Made by a program: the position numbers and the translations under genes. A stretch of DNA of 40,724 nt from Parcubacteria group bacterium (GTDB lineage: Bacteria; Patescibacteriota; Minisyncoccia; Moranbacterales; JAKLHP01): positions 1 to 40,724 of the forward strand of contig JBBABD010000008.1 of NCBI GenBank assembly GCA_041657845.1, read 5' to 3'. This document shows, piece by piece, positions 14,759 through 22,101 of the stretch. The notes below the pieces were generated by a model. That model saw nothing but the letters and a program-made list of their open reading frames with translations, searched no databases and was not told where the DNA came from. Each line of letters begins with the position of its first letter. Positions within the stretch are counted from its first letter, which is position 1.

Positions 14759-15715
14759 TCACTTTTCTTTCTTAGGAGATTCAATTCGTCTTTTTTTCGT
14801 ATCTTCTATTTTTTGGCTTAATTGTATTTTTTTATAATTTATATCTAATTGCCCAGCTTGTTCAGTTGTATATTGTGGAGGATTTAATGAAAGATGAAAT
14901 TCAGTTCCCTCTCCTAATTCCTTAATTAATTCCGTCGTAGCTATTACTAGCTTAGTTTGAAGAGACTCATTTGATTCTCCGTTTGTTTCCTTTATCTTCT
15001 CTTCAACTAATGTTTTAATTTCTTTCTTTATAAACTCTTTCAGCCATCTATTTTCAAAATCATCGAATTCCAATGTTTTACCTTTTTCCAGGGATAATTT
15101 GGCAGTTTCATAGCTTATTTTTGCTTCCATTGATTTGAAATATTCTGCTTTAGTTTTAAAATATTCTTGGGCTATTTTTAGACAGGCAATAAAATATGGA
15201 TATGTATACATTCCGACTATATACATTTCATACCAATTGGTACCTCTATCAAATTTTTTAAATTCAAACTGTCCGTCTATTTGGAATTTTTTGAATAAAC
15301 TTGAAATTTGATTATTAAAATCGGATAAATCCTCGAGTGTTTCTATTTTTTTTGGCAATTTAATATTAATGACCTGCTCTTTTTGGGATACAATTATTGT
15401 CGACAGCAAAGAATAAAAAATTGGCATTTTTTCGTTAACACGACTCACGAAAGAATTTAATTTATTAAAATCCTCTGCGGGGAGAACCAAGGATAGACTA
15501 TCCTTTGGATATTTATCAAATAATTGCTCTGATATTTCATTCTTCTGAATATCATTCCAATCCATCATAGAAACTGCCTCGAGGGCGTCTATAATTTCTC
15601 TATAATTTAAGACTTTTTGTGCTTGACCTCCATACAAGTCTTCATTTTTAATCGTTAATTTTTTGTCATCTGAAATAACCCTATCAATCTTTTGCTTTAT
15701 TTCTCCTAGGCGCAT
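14759..15715 (-). CDS. Uncharacterised 318-aa soluble protein
   Basis: Not recognised. No signal peptide or clear membrane segment, although YEMYIVGMYTYPYFIACL (residues ~168-185) is moderately hydrophobic. Much of the C-terminal half is predicted helical and charged (AEYFKSMEAKISYETAKLSL, then KKEIKTLVEEKIKE), consistent with coiled coil. The tail is lysine- and glutamate-rich. It is expressed from its own consensus promoter through a ~200-nt leader that contains an intrinsic terminator, so expression is probably attenuated. It and the 44-aa gene form a unit without a palindromic element, unlike their neighbours. Confidence 0.75.
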   Translation of the reverse strand: MRLGEIKQKIDRVISDDKKLTIKNEDLYGGQAQKVLNYREIIDALEAVSMMDWNDIQKNEISEQLFDKYPKDSLSLVLPAEDFNKLNSFVSRVNEKMPIFYSLLSTIIVSQKEQVINIKLPKKIETLEDLSDFNNQISSLFKKFQIDGQFEFKKFDRGTNWYEMYIVGMYTYPYFIACLKIAQEYFKTKAEYFKSMEAKISYETAKLSLEKGKTLEFDDFENRWLKEFIKKEIKTLVEEKIKETNGESNESLQTKLVIATTELIKELGEGTEFHLSLNPPQYTTEQAGQLDINYKKIQLSQKIEDTKKRRIESPKKEK

Positions 15716-15761
15716 AATATTTTTAAAACTTAATAATTAATATCATTGTTTGCTTTAATAA

Positions 15762-15815
15762 CAAAAAAGGAAATTGAAAAATACACGCGAGTCGCGGCAT
15801 ACTTTCCAATTTCCT
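15762..15815 (-). terminator. Terminator/attenuator in the leader of the 318-aa gene
   Basis: GGAAATTG pairs with CAATTTCC, with inner pairing and a CGCGA/TCGCG apex, followed by TTTTTT on the minus strand. It lies ~50 bases before the start codon and ~100-150 bases after the promoter. Confidence 0.75.
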
Positions 15816-15917
15816 CTTGAAAAAACAAAATTTAATTATTTAGTTTTTGGATTTGGTCCTTTTCAGTTTGTCGGACAAATCATAAATTTTCAGTTCTTTG
15901 TGTTTCTGTTTGTTTTG
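15816..15917 (-). ncRNA. Leader RNA or small RNA upstream of the 318-aa gene
   Basis: Predicted transcript between the -10 box at 15923 and the terminator at 15762-15815. It carries a TTTGT-CCG-ACAAA hairpin, a tiny frame (ATG ATT TGT CCG ACA AAC TGA) and otherwise A-rich sequence. It may be a cis attenuator leader or a free small RNA; sequence alone does not decide. Confidence 0.5.
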
Positions 15918-15922
15918 AAATA

Positions 15923-15951
15923 ATGATACACCAAATGAGTCCTGTTGTCAA
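15923..15951 (-). promoter_or_regulatory. Consensus sigma70-type promoter
   Basis: TTGACA at 15951-15946, 17-base spacer, TATCAT at 15928-15923. The best promoter in the window, immediately after the rsgA terminator hairpin. Confidence 0.85.
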
Positions 15952-15955
15952 GCAC

Positions 15956-15979
15956 AAAAGCATCATTTTTAATGCTTTT
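15956..15979 (-). terminator. Hairpin after rsgA
   Basis: AAAAGCAT and ATGCTTTT flank AAAAATG-type loop bases directly after the rsgA stop; the T-run is short, so termination is probably partial. Confidence 0.5.
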
Positions 15980-17065
15980 TTACCAATCCTTATGCCCCAC
16001 TTCCTTGAGTCTCTTTTTCGCATTATTCACAAACTTTCCGAAACTTCGGGATTTTTCTTTTTTCTCAAGCCTGGTCATTTCATAATGCTCGGATTCGTTT
16101 TTGAGGTTGATGTAATTTGAATACCGGCCTTTGTCCAATTGGCCTGACTCGACAGCTTCCAGTACCGCGCAGCCGGGTTCGTGGGTGTGCGTGCAATCAG
16201 CATATTTGCACTTTTCGGCAAGAGCTGTTATTTCATCAAATAAGTTTTCGATGCCGGCGCTTGTGTCCGCCATTCCCACTTCCCGCACTCCGGGATTATC
16301 AATCACAATTCCTCCATTTTCCAAAAAATACATTTCCCTTCCGGTAGTAGCATGCTTGCCTCGGCCTGAAAGCGTTCCGATCTCTTCGGTTTTGATAATT
16401 TCTTCTCCCAAAAGCTTATTGATGAGCGACGATTTGCCGACGCCGGATGAACCCAGAAAACAATAAGTTTTGCCTTTGGCGATATATTTTTTGAGCTCCG
16501 CCAAACCTTCTTGGGTCAAGGTACTGGTCGCGATGACATCAGCATCCTTTAGCCGGTTTTTTATTTCAGCTATTTTCACATCCAATTCTTCTTGGGAAAT
16601 TAGATCTATTTTATTAAGAATGACTGCGGACTTGATACCTCCGTCTCTCGCAATGGCAAAATATCTTTCAATACGGTTCAGGTTGTAATCCCGGTCGACC
16701 GACTCAATCACAAAAGCCACGTCGATATTCGCCGCGATGATCTGGGTTTCATTCTTTCCGCTGGATTTTCTTTTCATCACCGTTCTCCTTGGCAGCATTT
16801 TATGGATGACGGCGCGCTCTTTGTCTGCTTCTGTGATCGCCACCCAGTCGCCGACCGCCGGAAAATCCTCTCTTCCCGTCGCTTCAAACTTTTGCTTCCC
16901 CGTTATCGTTGCCAGAAATTCTCCTTTCGCGTTCCTGACTTTATATGATCCTCTATGCTGGGCGACTACCCGCGCCACCTCGAAATCATCCAATCCGAGT
17001 TTTGTTCGATTGGATTCAAAAAATTCATCCCATCCCAAATCTTCAATTTTCATTTCTGGTTCCAT
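15980..17065 (-). CDS. rsgA: Ribosome small-subunit GTPase RsgA
   Basis: Circularly permuted GTPase that checks late 30S assembly. From ATG 17065 it has an OB-fold (residues ~30-100). The G motifs follow in permuted order: G4 NKIDLI (~155), G1 GSSGVGKSS (~205), G3 DNPGVRE (~255). A zinc site follows in CKYADCTHTHEPGC (~285-298). Length (~361) is slightly long for the family. The frame stays open to 17086, but those first residues (MEASKKY) are translated palindromic element copy 9, so I start at MEPEMK. No clear SD. Confidence 0.93.
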   Translation of the reverse strand: MEPEMKIEDLGWDEFFESNRTKLGLDDFEVARVVAQHRGSYKVRNAKGEFLATITGKQKFEATGREDFPAVGDWVAITEADKERAVIHKMLPRRTVMKRKSSGKNETQIIAANIDVAFVIESVDRDYNLNRIERYFAIARDGGIKSAVILNKIDLISQEELDVKIAEIKNRLKDADVIATSTLTQEGLAELKKYIAKGKTYCFLGSSGVGKSSLINKLLGEEIIKTEEIGTLSGRGKHATTGREMYFLENGGIVIDNPGVREVGMADTSAGIENLFDEITALAEKCKYADCTHTHEPGCAVLEAVESGQLDKGRYSNYINLKNESEHYEMTRLEKKEKSRSFGKFVNNAKKRLKEVGHKDW

Positions 17066-17072
17066 ATATTTT

Positions 17073-17104
17073 TTAGAGGCCTCCATAGAAGCCTCTATTT
17101 TTCT
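17073..17104 (-). repeat. Palindromic spacer element, copy 9
   Basis: Arms TAGAGGCTTC and GAGGCCTCTA around a TATG loop, 8 bases before the rsgA start. On its other side a short open tail (RGKTVKYPTEK then TAG inside the element) may be a remnant of a lost gene, as at copy 8. Confidence 0.9.
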
Positions 17105-17174
17105 GTTGGATATTTAACCGTTTTTCCTCTTTTAATCCTATCACTCCTATTTTTAAAAACAAGCCATTACAAAA

Positions 17175-17203
17175 TTGACCAAAATCGATATTTTCGATAT
17201 TAT
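17175..17203 (+). promoter_or_regulatory. Promoter of the T-box transcript
   Basis: TTGACC at 17175-17180 and TATTAT at 17198-17203, 17-base spacer. An overlapping TATAAT at 17201 is an alternative. Confidence 0.6.
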
Positions 17204-17206
17204 AAT

Positions 17207-17411
17207 AAGTGAAACAGTAGATGGATTAACCGCCCATCGACCACGTAAGAACCGAAATCGGCTAACGTGGTAAAGCTTCCGCAAGCTACTGGCGTCATAG
17301 GTGCAAAAAGCGTTCGCCGAAGAGGCGAAAATTTGGGTGGAACCGCGAGGAATAAAAAGAGGCCTCGTCCCAAAGTATAGTTATTTTCTATATTTTTGGA
17401 CGGGCCTTTTT
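17207..17411 (+). promoter_or_regulatory. T-box riboswitch, presumably threonyl
   Basis: The diagnostic antiterminator bulge GGGTGGAACCGCG is at 17335-17347. The terminator GGCCTCGTCC (17361-17370) pairs with GGACGGGCC (17398-17406) and is followed by TTTTT. Upstream stems include GATGG/CCATC and CCACGT/ACGTGG. An ACC in the first loop (TTAACCG) is a possible Thr specifier, which I cannot confirm. T-boxes sense uncharged tRNA and control synthetase genes. The next plus-strand gene is thrS, but a minus-strand gene lies between. Confidence 0.9.
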
Positions 17412-17625
17412 ACTTATCCGCAACTTCATACTCATACACCTCTGAATTCGCCTCCTTTCCGAATTCATTAGCCGGTTGGTCGCTTCCGTTGCATTTCTCG
17501 TCATAGGCTGTACTTTCTTCACTCTGACGATGATACAGCTTCTTTGTTTCCCTTGCTACGGGCAACAGCCTATCGCAAAGATTGCAAAAGAACCACTTTG
17601 TCTCCATAACCTCTTTTTCTTTCAT
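17410..17625 (-). CDS. Small orphan protein between T-box and thrS
   Basis: A 71-residue frame on the minus strand with a near-perfect SD (AAGGAGGTG) eight bases before ATG 17625. It has a single CNLC pair near residue 14 in WFFCNLCDRLLPVARE. Then comes a hydrophilic, acidic tail rich in E, S and N, ending VYEYEVADK. I do not recognise a family. Its stop overlaps the T-run of the T-box terminator, so read-through from the T-box would run antisense across the whole gene. It resembles other small SD-rich orphan genes of the window. Confidence 0.65.
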   Translation of the reverse strand: MKEKEVMETKWFFCNLCDRLLPVARETKKLYHRQSEESTAYDEKCNGSDQPANEFGKEANSEVYEYEVADK

Positions 17626-17719
17626 CGAAACACCTCCTTATAATATTGTGAAAGAATTATATCAGTAAAAGTGCTAAAATAGAAATATAAATTAATCATA
17701 TAAACCTTAATCAAAATTT

Positions 17720-19477
17720 ATGTCAACAAAAAACAACCTCGAGACCATTCGCCACTCATTAGCTCATGTTCTGGCTACTGCCGTCCTAGAAATGTTTCCG
17801 GAAGCGAAATTCGGAACCGGACCAGCCACCGAAAACGGATTCTTCTACGATTTTGATTTGCCGAGAACTCTCATTCCCGAAGATTTGCCGATTTTGGAAG
17901 AAAAAATGAGAGAGATAATAAAGGCTGATTACAAAATAGAAGAAGCAAGTGCAGAAATTAAAAAAGCGGAGGATGATTTCGCGAAAGCCCAGCAACCTTA
18001 TAAAGTCGAATTGATTAATGATTTGAGAGAAGCTGGGGAGAAAAAAGTTTGCCTGTATAAAATCAATGGGTTTGTCGATTTATGCAAAGGACCGCATCTT
18101 GATTCCACCGGAAAAATAGATCCCCAGTCTTTCCAGCTTTCCAGAATCTCCGGAGTGTATTGGAAAAGCGATGAAAAAAATAAACAGCTTCAGAGAATCT
18201 ATGGCTTGGCTTTTGAAAACAAAAATGAACTGAAAGAATATTTGAAGCAGATGGAAGAAGCGGAAAAAAGAGACCATCGAAAACTAGGAAAAGAATTAGA
18301 TCTCTTTTGCTTTTCAGATCTGGTCGGACCGGGACTTCCTCTTTTTACTCCCAAAGGAACAATTATTATCGATGAATTACAAAGAGAAGTGGAAAAAATC
18401 TGCCGCGGCTATGGATTTCAAAAGGTAAAGACGCCTTGTTTAACTAAAATAGATTTATACGAAATTTCCGGACACGCTCAAAAATTTTCCGAAGAACTAT
18501 TTCACGTCACTTCCAGGCATAAGCAAAATTATGTTATGAGACCGGTTCAGTGCCCTCATCAGATTCAAATTTTCGCTTCAAAACCCCGCTCTTATCGCGA
18601 TTTGCCTATCCGCTATATGGAATCAGAGAAGCAATACCGCGCTGAAAAACCGGGAGAAATTAGCGGACTTAGCCGCGTTATCGCCATTACGGTTGAAGAT
18701 GGACATACTTTTTGCAAAGTTGACCAGGTCAAAGATGAAATAAAAAATATGGTTAACATAATACGAGATTTCTATTCTTCTTTGGGAATGTGGAAAAATA
18801 ATTGGATTTCACTTTCCGTAAGAGATTACGCTCATCCGGAAAAATATATTGGAGAAACAAGCGACTGGGATGAATGTGAAAAAATATTACAAGAAGTTTC
18901 GGATGAAATGAATCTCAACGCAAAAAGATGCGAGGGAGAAGCCGCTCTTTATGGACCAAAATTGGATTTTATGTTTAAAGACGCGCTAGGGAAAGAAATT
19001 CAAATCCCGACAGTTCAGATTGATTTCGCCACTCCGAAAAGGTTTAATATGGTTTATACTGATGAAAAAGGAAACAAAGTTAATCCGGTAATGGTTCATC
19101 GGGCTATTCTAGGATCTTATGAAAGATTCTTGGCGCTCCTCATTGAACACTTTGCCGGCGCTTTCCCGCTTTGGCTTTCTCCGATTCAAGTGGAAATTAT
19201 TCCGGTTTCGGAAAAATTTAATGATTATGGAAACAAAATTCTGGAAGAATTAAAACAAAATAATATCCGCGCGGAAATTGACGACTCCGACGAATCGCTG
19301 GGAAAAAGAATCAGAAACGCCGAAAAACAAAAAATCCCATACATTTTGGTAGTCGGAGAAAAAGAAGAAAAATCTGAATCCGTCGCAGTGCGTTCCAGAG
19401 ACAGCAAAGAGCAAACCGTCTTGAAATCTCCAGAATTTATTGAAAGTATTAGGAAAGAAATAGGGGAGAAGAAATGA
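17720..19477 (+). CDS. thrS: Threonyl-tRNA synthetase
   Basis: Charges tRNA-Thr. The 585-residue protein starts at ATG 17720 directly with the editing domain (HSLAHVLA zinc-type motif at residues ~12-19) and lacks the N-terminal TGS domain of longer ThrRS. The class II core includes QCPHQ (zinc Cys) near 274, motif 2 around RYMESEKQYRAEKPGEI, and motif 3 HRAILGSYERFLALLIEH near 455. The anticodon-binding domain occupies the last ~100 residues (VEIIPVSEKF...). The cognate T-box is 300 bases upstream but separated by an inverted gene. No SD. Confidence 0.97.
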   Translation: MSTKNNLETIRHSLAHVLATAVLEMFPEAKFGTGPATENGFFYDFDLPRTLIPEDLPILEEKMREIIKADYKIEEASAEIKKAEDDFAKAQQPYKVELINDLREAGEKKVCLYKINGFVDLCKGPHLDSTGKIDPQSFQLSRISGVYWKSDEKNKQLQRIYGLAFENKNELKEYLKQMEEAEKRDHRKLGKELDLFCFSDLVGPGLPLFTPKGTIIIDELQREVEKICRGYGFQKVKTPCLTKIDLYEISGHAQKFSEELFHVTSRHKQNYVMRPVQCPHQIQIFASKPRSYRDLPIRYMESEKQYRAEKPGEISGLSRVIAITVEDGHTFCKVDQVKDEIKNMVNIIRDFYSSLGMWKNNWISLSVRDYAHPEKYIGETSDWDECEKILQEVSDEMNLNAKRCEGEAALYGPKLDFMFKDALGKEIQIPTVQIDFATPKRFNMVYTDEKGNKVNPVMVHRAILGSYERFLALLIEHFAGAFPLWLSPIQVEIIPVSEKFNDYGNKILEELKQNNIRAEIDDSDESLGKRIRNAEKQKIPYILVVGEKEEKSESVAVRSRDSKEQTVLKSPEFIESIRKEIGEKK

Positions 19478-19485
19478 TCAACTTT

Positions 19486-19597
19486 GTCATTCCTGCGAAA
19501 GCAGGAATCTACACTTGCGAATATTTCCAGCTTTATTCTATATTGTATAATCTTGCGTTAATCGATTCCGTAGATTCCTGGTCAAGCCAGGAATGAC
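19486..19597. repeat. GTCATTCC-type inverted-repeat element
   Basis: Ends GTCATTCC and GGAATGAC, each with its own inner hairpin (CCTGCGAAAGCAGG and CCTGGTCAAGCCAGG). The same type occurs at 31108-31173. Such elements are dispersed widely in bacterial genomes and are thought to be MITE-like. Located just after thrS. Confidence 0.75.
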
Positions 19598-19608
19598 AAA
19601 AAATTAAA

Positions 19609-19644
19609 GCGGGCGATTCCATTCGGAACCGTCCGCTTCTTCTT
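19609..19644. terminator. Convergent terminator hairpin between thrS and the 19643 gene
   Basis: GCGGGCGATTCC and GGAACCGTCCGC around ATTC with one mismatch, then TTCTTCTT on the plus strand. Confidence 0.65.
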
Positions 19645-19960
19645 ACTCAATCATCTCTCCTCCAAGGAACTCAAAAGCATTCGCAAGCTTTTGATATTCC
19701 CTGGCTATTTCCACTTTAGTCAAAACCGCCCATTGGAGAACATCCTCGTAGCTGACAGCCTCACGTTGAACGTGCTCATCTTTCTTTTTGAGCAACAGAA
19801 AAGAAAAACCTTTAGAAGTTATATCGCGCAATATACCTTCTTTTCTTTGCCCGTCTCGCATCTTGAAAAATATCAGGACATCCGCTCCATCCACATTACA
19901 AGAATGGCCAAATGCTTCCCGCAAAGCATCTTCAGAAATCGGCACTGTCGAATAATTCAT
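19643..19960 (-). CDS. Uncharacterised 105-aa protein
   Basis: Starts at ATG 19960, ten bases after the SD core GGAGG of the shared hairpin-SD leader; a GTG nine bases upstream lies inside the SD and is rejected. The protein is soluble. The middle part, DVLIFFKMRDGQRKEGILRDITSKGFSFLLL, looks like a beta-rich domain, followed by a helix ending AFEFLGGEMIE. I do not recognise a family. It is the last of three consecutive small genes on this strand that share the same upstream module. Confidence 0.7.
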   Translation of the reverse strand: MNYSTVPISEDALREAFGHSCNVDGADVLIFFKMRDGQRKEGILRDITSKGFSFLLLKKKDEHVQREAVSYEDVLQWAVLTKVEIAREYQKLANAFEFLGGEMIE

Positions 19961-19968
19961 TTTGATCA

Positions 19969-19988
19969 CCTCCTTCGCCTTTTCGGCT
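19969..19988 (-). promoter_or_regulatory. Hairpin-SD module, copy 1
   Basis: AGCCGAAAAGGCGAAGGAGG on the minus strand: a GCC/GGC mini-hairpin immediately before the SD. Nearly the same sequence precedes the next two genes. Confidence 0.7.
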
Positions 19989-19997
19989 GAAATTTGA

Positions 19998-20231
19998 TTA
20001 ACCGTTCTTATCTTTGAAGACCGAAGGAACTATCCTGTTCCAATTGTTTTTTCCATGAACCATATCGATTGACACTTCCTTGGGAGGCCAATGAAATGAT
20101 CCATACATCAATTTTTTGCTATCAGGATCTACATAAACGATCCCGGTATCAATGTCAGCCAGACCTCCTTCAGGAAAGAACCTCTTCCGTTGCCAATATT
20201 CCCCTTCTTTTGGAGTAATTTTTTTTGCCAT
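19998..20231 (-). CDS. Uncharacterised 77-aa protein
   Basis: Begins at ATG 20231 (MAKKITPKEGEYWQRKR...), seven bases after the SD core of hairpin-SD module copy 2. The longer frame to 20249 would start inside the module. Soluble, aromatic-rich and beta-like (DIDTGIVYVDPDSKKLMYGSF), no cysteine or membrane segment. Family not recognised. Middle gene of a three-gene set with identical leaders. Confidence 0.7.
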   Translation of the reverse strand: MAKKITPKEGEYWQRKRFFPEGGLADIDTGIVYVDPDSKKLMYGSFHWPPKEVSIDMVHGKNNWNRIVPSVFKDKNG

Positions 20232-20237
20232 CACGAT

Positions 20238-20257
20238 CCTCCTTCGCATTTTCGGCT
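20238..20257 (-). promoter_or_regulatory. Hairpin-SD module, copy 2
   Basis: AGCCGAAAATGCGAAGGAGG, one base different from copy 1, directly upstream of the 77-aa gene. Confidence 0.7.
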
Positions 20258-20277
20258 AGTTTTTTTCTTTTATTTCT

Positions 20278-20601
20278 TTAAGAAGCCTTCACCTCATTCT
20301 TTATTCTGGAAACAAAAAAGACCATCCACAGCAAAAACAAAGCCATGGCTCCCAGTGCTATTCCAACGAAAACGTCTACAGTAGACAACGGGTAATGAAA
20401 AAAAATAGCAATGGAAGATAAGATAGAATAAGCCATAATAGCAATCATCGCAACAATGCCGATTTGCAATTGTCTGAACTTATTCTTGTTACTCTTCACA
20501 ACAGCTATAACAAAAATTATCATACCCATTGCAAGCAACACTATTCCTTTTGAAGCTACCCCCAAGAGCCACCCTCCAAAGAAAAAATTATATAGCATCA
20601 T
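20278..20601 (-). CDS. Small polytopic membrane protein, unknown
   Basis: A 107-residue protein with three to four hydrophobic segments (about residues 5-20, 18-38, 50-68, 75-97) and a short basic C-terminus. Starts at tandem ATGATG just after a GGGGG-type SD in hairpin-SD module copy 3. Family not recognised. First gene of the three-gene set with shared leaders; its start region faces the miaB promoter. Confidence 0.7.
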   Translation of the reverse strand: MMLYNFFFGGWLLGVASKGIVLLAMGMIIFVIAVVKSNKNKFRQLQIGIVAMIAIMAYSILSSIAIFFHYPLSTVDVFVGIALGAMALFLLWMVFFVSRIKNEVKAS

Positions 20602-20606
20602 ATCGT

Positions 20607-20627
20607 CCCCCTTTCGCCTTTTCGGCT
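20607..20627 (-). promoter_or_regulatory. Hairpin-SD module, copy 3
   Basis: AGCCGAAAAGGCGAAAGGGG on the minus strand. Together with the upstream TTAATCA...TTTCA sequence it repeats ~30 bases also found before copy 1. Confidence 0.7.
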
Positions 20628-20641
20628 GAAATGATTAACCC

Positions 20642-20670
20642 TTGATTTCAGGGCTTGTTTCCGTTATGAT
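20642..20670 (+). promoter_or_regulatory. Probable miaB promoter
   Basis: TTGATT at 20642-20647, 17-base spacer, TATGAT at 20665-20670. Confidence 0.6.
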
Positions 20671-20888
20671 TTACTATGATCTTATATCAAAGAACAGTAA
20701 TGAAATATTACATCAAAACCTTCGGCTGTCAAATGAATATCAGTGATTCGGAAAGAATTGCGAGCTTTTTGGAATCGCAAAAGTTTAAGCCGGCAAAAAG
20801 TATCAATGAAGCCAATTTGGTTGTTTTCAACACTTGCGGAGTGCGCCAAATGGCCGAAGACCGGGTTTATGGACAAGTGCATAATCTT

Positions 20889-20916
20889 AGAATTAAGAAT
20901 CATGAATCAAGAATTA
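20889..20916. repeat. AGAATTA heptamer array inside miaB
   Basis: Four 7-base units (AGAATTA, AGAATCA, TGAATCA, AGAATTA), translated as RIKNHESRIK in a loop before VVLTGCLAHR. Confidence 0.7.
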
Positions 20917-21028
20917 AGGTTGTTTTGACCGGATGTCTTGCTCATCGCAAAGATGTTCAGAGAAGATTAAAGGATAAAGTTGATATATTTTTTGAAATTA
21001 ATAATTTTAATAAATTTGAAAATTGGAT

Positions 21029-21104
21029 AATTGAAAATTTTTTGAAAATTGAAAATTGTAAATTGAAAATTTTTTGAAAATTGAAAATTGTAAATTGAAA
21101 ATTT
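21029..21104. repeat. 32-bp tandem duplication in miaB
   Basis: Positions 21029-21072 are identical to 21061-21104 at an offset of 32. The unit is built from GAAAATT-type repeats. Because 32 is not a multiple of 3, the extra copy shifts the frame. Confidence 0.95.
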
Positions 21105-21361
21105 CGGCACAAAATAATACGCCAAGCCAAGAAAATATCGCTTATCTCTCCATCCACCCCAAACATATAAATACTCATGAAGCTTTTGTGCCGATAATGA
21201 CCGGCTGCAACAATTTCTGTTCCTATTGCGTGGTTCCCTATGCCAGAGGAAGAGAAGTTTCAAGACCGGCAGAAGAAGTTATAAGAGAAATTAAAGGATT
21301 AATTAAAAAAGGCTATAAAGAAATAATATTACTGGGCCAAAATGTGAACTCTTATGTTTCC

Positions 21362-21408
21362 CCTCTCCCCCCAACCCCCTCTCCCTCTGGGAGAGGGTGG
21401 GGTGAGGG
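21362..21408. repeat. GC-rich palindromic insert in miaB
   Basis: 47 bases, central hairpin CCCTCTCCC-TCT-GGGAGAGGG with outer pairing, in sharp contrast to AT-rich surroundings. Identical except for one loop base to 22630-22676 in miaA, and read in the same frame. Confidence 0.93.
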
Positions 21409-22101
21409 CGCTAATTTTTCAGAATTATTAAAAAAGATTAACGCTATTCCAGGAAATTTTTGGATCAGTTTCGTCAGTAATCATCCCAAAGACTTTTCTG
21501 ATGAACTAATTAAAACTGCCACGAAATTAAAGAAAGTCTGCGAATACATTCATCTTCCCATCCAAGCCGGAGACGACAAGATTCTTCAAAAAATGAACCG
21601 AAAATATACAGCCAAACAGTATTTGCAATTAATAAATAAGCTAAAAAAATCTTTTAAGCTTTATAAGCCTGGAGCTTTATATTCAATCACTTCCGACATA
21701 ATCGTCGGCTTTCCTAGTGAAACGAAAAAACAACTTGAAAAATCGGCTGAAGTGATGAAAAAAGTGAAATATGATATGGTATATTTCGGTCAATTTTCGC
21801 CAAGACCGGAAACAGCCGCCTGGAAAATGAAAGATAATGTGTCCAAACAAGAAAAATCCCGAAGAGAAAACTATCTCAATGAAATTCTCAAAAAAACATC
21901 TTTTAAAAATAACCAAAAATATCTAGATAAAACACTTGAAGTTTTGGTAGATCGTATCGAAGTCGGACTTCGATACGGAAGTCCGACTTCAGAATATGTC
22001 TATTTCGGACGAACCCGAACGATGAAAAATGTTAAAATAATTTCTAAAAGAAAAAGTTTGGTTGGAAAAATTGTGAAAGTGAAAATAATTAAAGCAAACA
22101 T

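Noticed and set aside
17066..17086. RsgA start at 17086
   Set aside because: The first seven residues are translated palindromic element; the family start fits 17065.
8469..17104. Palindromic copies as a CRISPR array
   Set aside because: Spacing is 0.4-2.7 kb with genes between, and no cas genes are present.
8469..17104. Palindromic copies as integron attC sites
   Set aside because: The elements are ~30 bp and lack the RYYYAAC / GTTRRRY core sites and the long bulged stem; no integrase is seen. Only the arrangement is integron-like.
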